Shown here one piece after another: positions 57,097 to 64,000 of a stretch of DNA of 64,000 nt. The notes beneath the pieces are model-generated. The model did no database searches and was not told the DNA's origin. It was given only the letters and a program-made list of their open reading frames with translations. A program made the position numbers and the translations under genes. How positions within the stretch are numbered: position 1 is the stretch's first letter; the number at the start of each line of letters is the position of its first letter. The DNA is from Microbispora amethystogenes (lineage in GTDB: Bacteria > Actinomycetota > Actinomycetes > Streptosporangiales > Streptosporangiaceae), in the NCBI RefSeq assembly GCF_016863015.1, contig NZ_BOOB01000030.1, positions 1-64,000 on the forward strand, given 5' to 3'.

Positions 57097-57798
57097 ATGG
57101 CCCTTACGAAGCCGACTCGTCGCGGCAGGCACGACCGCCCCGCCCCGCGAAGGCAGGACAACTCCGCCCCAGACGAGCACGAGCCCCAAGAGCTCCCCGA
57201 CGAGGTGCTGCAACTGTGCCTCGAACTCAAGGCCGCCGATTACCGGGCGGAAATCCGCTCTGGGCAGATCGTCGTGAGCCCATGGATGAGCAAGGAAAGC
57301 AACGACATCATCGACCGGCTCACAAACGTTCTGATTCCTCTCAAGCTGGTGAACGGCTGGCGGTTCCACTACAACTGGGCGGTCCATATTCCACCACTGC
57401 TCGACCATCGGTTGCCTGACATGATCGTCGCGCGGCGCGAAGTCGAGTACCTCGATCCGCTGCGCGTACATGGGCACAGTCTCCTGCTTGTCGTGGAGGT
57501 GTGCTCGCCTGGCACACGTAAGGCTGATTGGCAGGAGAAGCCGCTCGACTACGCGCGGGCGGGCGTGCCGCTCTTCCTGATCGTGGACCCGGTGCCGACT
57601 CCACGCAGGGTCACGCTGATGAGCGATCCCCTTCCCGGCCTCGAACCGTTCGACGTCCGGCAGCCGTACCGGAAGATTGCCACGGCGGAGGAGGGCGAGG
57701 TCGTGGAACTGCCCGAGCCCTTCGGGATAAAGATCGAGACGAGTGCTCTGTTCGACGATGACGAGCCGGAGACTACTCCTCGGGAACCCGCTGGATGA
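57097..57798 (+). CDS. Uma2-family (DUF820) PD-(D/E)XK nuclease-like protein
   Basis: A 233-aa protein of the Uma2 family, a restriction-endonuclease-like fold of unknown role that is numerous in actinomycetes and cyanobacteria. Core residues are in LPDMIVARRE (Asp), LLVVEVCSPGTRKADWQEKP (Glu, Lys) and DYARAGVPLFLIVDP. The N terminus is basic and variable. The ATG at 57097 has GGAGAGGACGGC upstream. Its 3' end overlaps the convergent adnB end by 26 bp. Confidence 0.88.
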   Translation: MALTKPTRRGRHDRPAPRRQDNSAPDEHEPQELPDEVLQLCLELKAADYRAEIRSGQIVVSPWMSKESNDIIDRLTNVLIPLKLVNGWRFHYNWAVHIPPLLDHRLPDMIVARREVEYLDPLRVHGHSLLLVVEVCSPGTRKADWQEKPLDYARAGVPLFLIVDPVPTPRRVTLMSDPLPGLEPFDVRQPYRKIATAEEGEVVELPEPFGIKIETSALFDDDEPETTPREPAG

Positions 57799-60700
57799 GG
57801 GTGGTGAGGCCGTCCGCGTCGAGGAGGTCCACGGGGCGGATGGTCTCGTTCGAGCGGACGTAGTGGAAGGCCGCCCCCACCTGCTCCAGCGGCACTCCGG
57901 CGAGCGCGGCCCAGGCCACCCGGTAGGCCGCGAGCTGCACCGACGCGGTGTCGGCGGCCCGGCCGTGCGGCCGTTCGCCGGTCTTCCAGTCGACCACCAC
58001 ATAGCCGTCGCGCTCACGGAAGACCGCGTCCATCCGCCCGCGCACCAGCCGGTCGCCGATCATCGTCTCGAACGGGACCTCCAGGTCGACCGGCTCCCGC
58101 ACGGCCCACTCGCTCTCCTCGAACCGCTCCTGCAGCTCGGCGAGCTGCATCTCGGTCTCCGACAGCTCGTCGGCGGCGCCCGGCAGCTCCAGGTCGTCGA
58201 TCAGGCGTTGCTGACCCCAGCGCGACTCCAGCCACCGGTGGAAGGTGGTGCCCCTCCGGGCGAGCGGGGCGGGCCTGCGCGGCACCGGCCGCCGCACCTG
58301 CCGGGCGAACGCCGCCGGGTCCTGGGCCAGCGTCACCAGTGACGACACCGACAGCCGCGACGGCAGCTCCACCACCGCGCCCGCTCGCCGGCTGTTCGTC
58401 TCGCGCTCGCGCAGCAGCAGGTCGGTGTCGCGGGCCCAGGCCCGCATCCGTTCTCGGTCCCGGTCCCGCAGCGGAGCGGGGCCGTCGTCGGCAGAGGCCG
58501 TCGCGGGCGTCGCGCCGGTCATCGCCTCCTCCACGAGGCGGGCGCCGTCGCGGATGGCGTCGTGGACGGTGACGGACGGCCACTCGGCCGCCGACGGCTC
58601 GGCCAGCAGAGGGTTCTCCAGGTGCTCCGAACCCTCGCTTTCCGCCCAGCGGACCACCCCCGCGCCCGCCTCGCGGATCTCCCGCAGGAAGTCCGACGGC
58701 TCCAGCGGCCGGGACGAGCTCCCCCAGCGGTAGCCGGAGGCGATGAGCAGGTAGTGCGCCCGGGTCACGGCGACGTACGCCAGCCGCCGCTCCTCCATGA
58801 GGTCGCGGTCGCGGCAGCGCTCGTCGAAGGCGCCGAGCGCCTCCCGGTCCAGCCCGGCCAGCTCGGGCAGGTCGGAGCTGTCCCCCCGCAGCGGGTACGG
58901 CAGCTTGCGCGGGTTCTCCGTCCAGCGGGAGTTGGTGACCGGGGTCGCCGGGAACACGCTGCCCTTGATCAGCCCGCCCTTCTGCGAGGTGAGCTGAGAC
59001 AGCCCCGGCACGACCACGACCGGCCACTCCAGGCCCTTGGACGCGTGGACGGTCATCAGCTTGACGGTGTTGCTGTCGCCGACCCGCCCGGCCTCCAGGC
59101 CGAACTCCTCGCTCTCGGCCGCCTTGAGGTACGCCAGGAACGCGCCGAGCGTCGGGTCCTCCGAGTCGCCGGCGAACCGGGACGCCGCGTCGAGGAAGGC
59201 GTCCAGGTCGGCGCGGGCGGCCAGCGGGCCGCCGCCCCGGCCGCGGGCGGCCACCTCGACGTCGAGCCCGAGGCGGCGTTCGATCTCGCTGATGAGGTCG
59301 GGCAGCGGCTGTCCGGCGTGGGCGCGCAGCTGACGCAGCTCGCGGGCGGCGGCGGGCAGCCGCTCCTGGGCGAGCGGGGAGAACCGCACGAGCCAGTCGG
59401 GCCGATCGGGCAGCTCGTCGAGCGCGTCGACCAGGCTGCCGCGCTCCTCGGCGAGATCGGCCACGACCTGGTCGAGCGGGTCGTCCGGCCGTGGCCCTCC
59501 CCTGGCCGCCCTGATCTCGCGGTTGAGCTCACGGGCCAGGTCGCCGAGCACCTTGAGGTCGGCCGGGCCGATCCGCCGGCGCGGCCCGGCGAGCAGCCGG
59601 ACCAGCGCGTCCCCGGCGGTCGGGTCGTACAGCGTCCGCAGCGTCGCCACGATGTCGGCCACCTCGGGCACGGTCAGCAGCCCGCCGAGCCCGACGACCT
59701 CGACCGGGATGCCCCGCGCCTCCAGAGACCGGCGCAGCGCGGGAAACTGCGACCTCTTGCGGGCGAGGATCGCGACATCCTGCGGCTGCAGGGCCGGGCC
59801 GCGCTTGGCCCGCTCGCCCTCTCCCCAGGGCAGGCCGTCCGGGGCGCCCTCGCCGTGCAGCATCGCGGCCAGTCCCTCGGCGATCCACTCCGCCTCGTCC
59901 TCGGCCGTCTCGTGGAAGGCGCAGACCACCCGCCCGCGCCCGGTCCGGTTGCCGCCCGGCACCAGCACCGGCACCTCCCGGGCCTCCCGCCGCAGGGGCG
60001 CCTGAATCCGGGCCGCGACATCCAGCACGTGTTCGCCGTTGCGGAAGCTGACCGAGAGGCGTCGCACCTGCGCCGGTTCGCCGGACTCCGCCGGGAAGTC
60101 CTGCGGGAAGCGGGAGAGGTTGCCCGCCGACGCGCCGCGCCAGCCGTAGATCGACTGGCAGGGGTCGCCGACCGAGGTGACCGGGTGCCCCCCGGCGTAC
60201 AGGGACCGCAGGAGCACGAGCTGGGCGTGGCTGGTGTCCTGATACTCGTCGAGCAGCACGACCGAGAAGCGCGACCGCTCGGACGCGCCGACCTCCGGGT
60301 GCCGGGAGGCGATCCGGGCCGCCAGCGCCATCTGGTCGCCGTAGTCGATGACCTCCCGGCCGCGCTTGAGCCGTCCGTACGCCTCGACCATCGGCAACAA
60401 CTGCTCGCGTACGGCCTGGATGTCGACCGGTTTGCGCTGGTCCTTGATGATCCGCCCGGTGAGCGAGGCGAGGCGCTCGCGCAGCCAGTCGCCGACCTCG
60501 CGCACCTCCCCCGGCTCGCGCAGGTGCTCGGCCAGCTCCCCGGCCAGGTCGAGGACGGCGGCGGTCACGCTGGGCGGGGAGAGGTCCACGCGGTCCATCG
60601 GCCCGTCGTACTGGCCGACCACCCGCGCCGCCATCTGCCAGGCCACGGCGGGCGTGACGAGGCGCATCGTGGGCTCCAGGCCCTCGCGCAACGCGTGGTC

Positions 60701-61048
60701 GGTCACCAGCCGCGCGGCGTACGCGTGGTAGGTGGAGACCGTCGGCTCGGAGTCGAGCATCTCGGGCTCGACCAGCCCGGCCTCCGCCAGCCCCGCCAAC
60801 CGTCGGCGCACCCGCTCGGCCAGTTCGGCGGCGGCCTTGCGGGTGAAGGTGAGGCCGAGGATCTGCTCGGGGCGCGCGTAGCCGTTGGCGACGAGCCAGA
60901 CCACCCTCCCGGCCATCGTCTCGCTCTTGCCCGAGCCCGCGCCCGCCACGACCACCATCGGCTCCAGCGGCGCCTCGATGACGGCGGCCTGCTCGGGGGT
61001 GGGCGGGAGGATCCCGAGCCGGCCGGCCAGTTCGCCCGGCGTCAGCAC
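57773..61048 (-). CDS. adnB: Helicase-nuclease subunit AdnB
   Basis: A 1091-aa UvrD-like motor with a C-terminal RecB-type nuclease; with AdnA it forms the mycobacterial-type end-resection machine AdnAB that processes double-strand breaks. Walker A VVVAGAGSGKSETMAGRVV; motif II VVLLDEYQDTSHAQ; motif III GDPCQSIYGWRGASAG; motif VI LAYVAVTRAHYLLIA. Nuclease residues are in GRMDAVF, VVVDWKTGERP and VQLAAYRVAW. It has no Cys cluster. The GTG at 61048 overlaps the adnA stop by 7 bp, so the subunits are translationally coupled. Confidence 0.94.
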   Translation of the reverse strand: MLTPGELAGRLGILPPTPEQAAVIEAPLEPMVVVAGAGSGKSETMAGRVVWLVANGYARPEQILGLTFTRKAAAELAERVRRRLAGLAEAGLVEPEMLDSEPTVSTYHAYAARLVTDHALREGLEPTMRLVTPAVAWQMAARVVGQYDGPMDRVDLSPPSVTAAVLDLAGELAEHLREPGEVREVGDWLRERLASLTGRIIKDQRKPVDIQAVREQLLPMVEAYGRLKRGREVIDYGDQMALAARIASRHPEVGASERSRFSVVLLDEYQDTSHAQLVLLRSLYAGGHPVTSVGDPCQSIYGWRGASAGNLSRFPQDFPAESGEPAQVRRLSVSFRNGEHVLDVAARIQAPLRREAREVPVLVPGGNRTGRGRVVCAFHETAEDEAEWIAEGLAAMLHGEGAPDGLPWGEGERAKRGPALQPQDVAILARKRSQFPALRRSLEARGIPVEVVGLGGLLTVPEVADIVATLRTLYDPTAGDALVRLLAGPRRRIGPADLKVLGDLARELNREIRAARGGPRPDDPLDQVVADLAEERGSLVDALDELPDRPDWLVRFSPLAQERLPAAARELRQLRAHAGQPLPDLISEIERRLGLDVEVAARGRGGGPLAARADLDAFLDAASRFAGDSEDPTLGAFLAYLKAAESEEFGLEAGRVGDSNTVKLMTVHASKGLEWPVVVVPGLSQLTSQKGGLIKGSVFPATPVTNSRWTENPRKLPYPLRGDSSDLPELAGLDREALGAFDERCRDRDLMEERRLAYVAVTRAHYLLIASGYRWGSSSRPLEPSDFLREIREAGAGVVRWAESEGSEHLENPLLAEPSAAEWPSVTVHDAIRDGARLVEEAMTGATPATASADDGPAPLRDRDRERMRAWARDTDLLLRERETNSRRAGAVVELPSRLSVSSLVTLAQDPAAFARQVRRPVPRRPAPLARRGTTFHRWLESRWGQQRLIDDLELPGAADELSETEMQLAELQERFEESEWAVREPVDLEVPFETMIGDRLVRGRMDAVFRERDGYVVVDWKTGERPHGRAADTASVQLAAYRVAWAALAGVPLEQVGAAFHYVRSNETIRPVDLLDADGLTTLIQRVPEE

Positions 61049-64000
61049 ACCTGTCCTCCGTTGTCGTTCACCGGGCAGGCGATCCGGGCGGCGCAGTTGC
61101 GGCAGCCGTCGTTGACCGTGGCGACGAACACGTTGGCGGACATGCCGGTCGCCACCGTCTTGACCAGGTCGTCCGCCCAGCCGGGCGTGTCTTCGTCGGC
61201 GAGCGCCCGCTGCGCCTGCTCCCGCGCGTCCGCGCCCTGGCCCGCCGCCTTGCCCAGGTGCAGCAGCGACGCGCCGCCCGGCTGGGTCAGGCCGTGCCGC
61301 TCGAACGCCCCGAGCGTCGTGGCGAGTTGGTAGACCCCGAGCTGCGGATGCCGGTCGATCTCGGTGTCCTTGGGCCTGCCACCGCCGGTCTTGATGTCGA
61401 TGATGACGGCCCGGCCGGCGCCGTCCCGCTCCACCCGGTCCACCCGGCCGGTGATCTGGATGTCGTGGCCCGGCACCCGTACGGTGAAGGCCTCCTCGAC
61501 CGCGACCAGGTCACGCTGCTTGTCCTTCTGCCACCGGACGAAGCGGTCGACCATCTGCTCGGCGACGCGGCGCTGCTTGCGGTTGAACCACAGCCCGCCG
61601 AAGTCGAACTGGTCCCAGATGTCGTCGAGCCGCTTGACGTAGTCGGTCCCGTCCTCGGTGGCCATCGCGGCGATCGCGTGGACGACCGTGCCAAGGCTCT
61701 GGGTGACGTTGCTCGACCCCGCCCCGACCGCAGTCTCCAGCATCCAGCGCAGCCCGCACTTGGTGAAGTTCTCCACCGACGACGGCGAGATCTGCACGAT
61801 GTCGTCCGGCCAGCCGAGCGGCCGGTCGTCGGAGATCGGGGTCAGGGCGTACCACTCGCCGGGGTTCGCCCCCGGCACCCCGGCCTGGGCCAGCCGGGCG
61901 AGGTGCGCGGCGGCCTCCCGGCGCACCGCCTCCGGCTTGGTCGTGTCGCACACGGCGGCGCGCAGGTCCGCGACCAGCGCGGACATGCTGAGCCACCGCG
62001 CCCGGTCGTCCACGGTCGCCGCCTCGACGCCGCCGGGCAGCAGTTCGGTGAGGAAGCGCGAGGGGCGCTCGTCGGTGTCCTCGCCGCCGACGGCGGTGAC
62101 GACGAGCCTCCGGCGCGCCCGGGTCGCCGCCACGTAGAACAGCCGCCGCTCCTCGGCGAGCAGCTTCGACGCCAGCGCGGCCGCCGCGGCCTGGGTGGTG
62201 TCGAGCGCCGACCCGCCCGCGAACTCGACCAGCGCCTCGGTGCCGAGGAGCGAGCCACGCAGCCGAAGGTCGGGCCACAGGCCCTCCTGCACGCCCGCGA
62301 CCACCACCACGTCCCACTCCAGGCCCTTGGACCGGTGCGCGGTCAGGATCCGTACGGCGTCGCCCTCGGGGGCCGACTCGGCGAGCGAGTCACCGGCGAT
62401 CTCCTGGGACGTCAGATCGTCGAGGAAGACCGCGACCCCGGCCTTGGGCAGCCGGTCGGCGAAGCGGGCGACGTGGTCGAACAGGGCGACGACGGCGTCG
62501 AGGTCCCGGTCGGCCTGGGCGCCCCGCGCCCCGCCCGCGAGGCTGGCCTCGCTCCAGCGCTCCGCGAGCCCGCTCGCCTGCCAGATCTCCCACAGGGCCT
62601 CCTCCGCGCCCCGGCCGTGCCGTACGGCGTCGCGGGCGGTCGCGAGGAGCCGGGCGAGGCGATCCGCGGGGGCCGCGACGTGCGGCTCGACCCCGGTCAG
62701 CTCCCGGGCGTCGCGCAGCGCCGCGACCAGCAGGTCGTCCGACGAGCGCGGGGTGAAGGGCAGCGCCGGCTGGCCCGCCTCCTCCTTGGCGGCCTCCGCG
62801 GCCACCGCCTCGTGCTCGGCGATCCGCAGGGCGCGGCGCAGGCGGCGTACGCCGATCATGTCAGTGCCGCCGAGCGGGCCGGTCAGCAGCTCCTCAGCGG
62901 TCGCCACGTCGAGCGCGGACGGCGAGACGGCGACCCGCAGCAGCGTGATCAGCGGCCGTACGCCGGGCTCCTGCACGAGCGGGAGCTCGTCACCCGCGAC
63001 CACGACCGGCACCCCCGCCGACACCAGCGCCCGCCGCAGCAGCGGCACCTGCCGCGTGGCGCTGCGCACGAGCACCGCCATGCGCGACCACGGCACCCCG
63101 TCGAGCAGGTGCGCCCGGCGGAGCGTGTCGGCCACCACCGCGGCCTCCTGGCTGACGCTGTCGGCCAGCAGGACCTTGAGCTCGCCCGGGTCCGCGTCCC
63201 CGACCGGGATCAGGTCGCGGTGCCCGCCGGCCCTGTTGTCATGCCCCGGTACGGCGGGCAGGCGGGAGGCGACGCGGCGGGACGCCTCCAGCAGGGCCGG
63301 GCCGCTGCGGCGGCACACGCGCAGCGCGACCACCGGCGCGTCACGGCCGTCCCGGGCCGGGAACCGCTCGGGGAACCGCAGGATGCCCTGCACGTCGGCG
63401 CCGCGGAAGCCGTAGATGGACTGGTCGGGGTCGCCCACGGCGATGAGGTCGCGGCCGTCCCCGGCGAGCTGCCTGAGCAGGAACTCCTGCGCCGGGTCGG
63501 TGTCCTGGTACTCGTCCACGAGCACCACGTCGTAGGCCGCCCGCTCGCGCTCCCGCACCTCTCCGTCGGTCAGCAGCCCGGCCGCCTCCCGGATCAGCTC
63601 CGAGTAGTCAAGCGCGGGCACGGGATCGAGGTCGAACCGGTCCTGGTAGCGGAAGGAGAACAGCCCGGCGGCCTCCCAGTCGGGCCTGCCGTGCTCGCGG
63701 CCCAGCCGCACCAGCGCGTCGCCGTACAGGCCGCGCTCGGCGGCCCTGGACAGGAAGTCGCGCAGCTCCTCGGCGAACCCCCGGGTCTTGAGCAGCTCCC
63801 GCATGTCCGGCGGCCAGTGGCGGGCGCCGTCCTCAAGCTCGCCGTGCAGCAGCCGCCGGATCTCCAGCAGCTGCTCGGGACCGGTGAGCAGGCGCGGCGG
63901 CGGCTCACCGGCCAGCACCGCCTCCCGCCGCAGCAGGGCGTACGCGTAGCTGTGGAAGGTGAGGGCCAGCGGCGTCCTGGTGGTCCGGCGCATCCGCGCG
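61042..64000 (-). CDS. adnA: Helicase-nuclease subunit AdnA (5' end outside window)
   Basis: At least 985 codons, continuing past the right edge; Walker A lies outside. Motif II VVLVDEYQDTDPAQE; motif III GDPDQSIYGFRGADV; motif VI LFYVAATRARRRLVV. C-terminal nuclease GRVDRVERDG, VIIDIKTGGGRP, QLGVYQLAT. Four Cys flank it (FTKCGLRWM upstream; DGCRNCAARIACPV downstream), the pattern of AddB/Cas4-type nucleases with a [4Fe-4S] cluster; the AdnB partner lacks it. The reading frame is intact to 64000. Confidence 0.93.
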   Translation of the reverse strand, partial: ARMRRTTRTPLALTFHSYAYALLRREAVLAGEPPPRLLTGPEQLLEIRRLLHGELEDGARHWPPDMRELLKTRGFAEELRDFLSRAAERGLYGDALVRLGREHGRPDWEAAGLFSFRYQDRFDLDPVPALDYSELIREAAGLLTDGEVRERERAAYDVVLVDEYQDTDPAQEFLLRQLAGDGRDLIAVGDPDQSIYGFRGADVQGILRFPERFPARDGRDAPVVALRVCRRSGPALLEASRRVASRLPAVPGHDNRAGGHRDLIPVGDADPGELKVLLADSVSQEAAVVADTLRRAHLLDGVPWSRMAVLVRSATRQVPLLRRALVSAGVPVVVAGDELPLVQEPGVRPLITLLRVAVSPSALDVATAEELLTGPLGGTDMIGVRRLRRALRIAEHEAVAAEAAKEEAGQPALPFTPRSSDDLLVAALRDARELTGVEPHVAAPADRLARLLATARDAVRHGRGAEEALWEIWQASGLAERWSEASLAGGARGAQADRDLDAVVALFDHVARFADRLPKAGVAVFLDDLTSQEIAGDSLAESAPEGDAVRILTAHRSKGLEWDVVVVAGVQEGLWPDLRLRGSLLGTEALVEFAGGSALDTTQAAAAALASKLLAEERRLFYVAATRARRRLVVTAVGGEDTDERPSRFLTELLPGGVEAATVDDRARWLSMSALVADLRAAVCDTTKPEAVRREAAAHLARLAQAGVPGANPGEWYALTPISDDRPLGWPDDIVQISPSSVENFTKCGLRWMLETAVGAGSSNVTQSLGTVVHAIAAMATEDGTDYVKRLDDIWDQFDFGGLWFNRKQRRVAEQMVDRFVRWQKDKQRDLVAVEEAFTVRVPGHDIQITGRVDRVERDGAGRAVIIDIKTGGGRPKDTEIDRHPQLGVYQLATTLGAFERHGLTQPGGASLLHLGKAAGQGADAREQAQRALADEDTPGWADDLVKTVATGMSANVFVATVNDGCRNCAARIACPVNDNGGQVC

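Noticed and set aside
57039-57419. Alternative plus-strand frame overlapping the Uma2 gene
   Set aside because: Arg-rich frame-shifted shadow; the Uma2 frame has the nuclease core and a good ribosome-binding site.

Overview
This is a very GC-rich actinomycete chromosome segment. It carries whiB7, the two-gene helicase-nuclease adnAB, uvrD2, a mycoredoxin, two initiator tRNA genes and a sensor-kinase/DUF742 pair. The gene content and style fit the Streptosporangiales (Nonomuraea / Microbispora / Streptosporangium-like), but the family assignment is inference. No rRNA, CRISPR array, phage genes or transposase were recognised.

Left part (about 0.5-21.3 kb): a catabolic region. A long minus-strand block runs DUF917 protein, HyuA-like protein, solute-binding lipoprotein, two permeases, two ATPases, PucR-type regulator, HyuA and HyuB, with most junctions overlapping or nearly so. 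It should import and open a cyclic or linear amide (hydantoin/5-oxoproline type). Just upstream lie a D-amino-acid-dehydrogenase-like flavoenzyme and a second PucR regulator. The palindrome TTGT-N9-ACAA occurs at three promoters here and is a candidate shared operator. Further left are a second, orphan copy of the solute-binding protein and a reduced conservon (sensor kinase plus DUF742 only).

Middle (21.4-42.8 kb): conserved actinobacterial backbone. It holds two fMet tRNA genes around a GNAT gene, then UPF0182, PDZ-Lon protease, MoaE, an SDR-like protein, a DUF2342 protein, NUDIX, EEP phosphatase, a YgjP-like metallopeptidase, a ThiF/TOMM-E1-like protein, an ABC1/UbiB kinase, whiB7, thioesterase II, uvrD2, mycoredoxin and nudC. 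The order resembles the Mycobacterium tuberculosis Rv3193c-Rv3202c neighbourhood. The whiB7 leader shows an autoregulatory-type promoter, a leader ORF with a strong ribosome-binding site, and a terminator hairpin.

Right part (42.9-57.8 kb): accessory DNA inserted between nudC and adnAB. First comes an iron-box-controlled NIS siderophore operon: ATP-grasp ligase, a single polypeptide containing two IucA/IucC synthetases, and a PLP decarboxylase. Next is a 6.8-kb copper island with a CopC-CopD fusion, a YcnI-like protein, a plastocyanin-fused multicopper oxidase and a cupredoxin/beta-propeller protein. The island is bracketed by 229-bp direct repeats. It is followed by a lipoprotein gene, whose 3' end is the duplicated sequence, and a Uma2 nuclease-like gene. 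The window ends in adnB and a 5'-truncated adnA.
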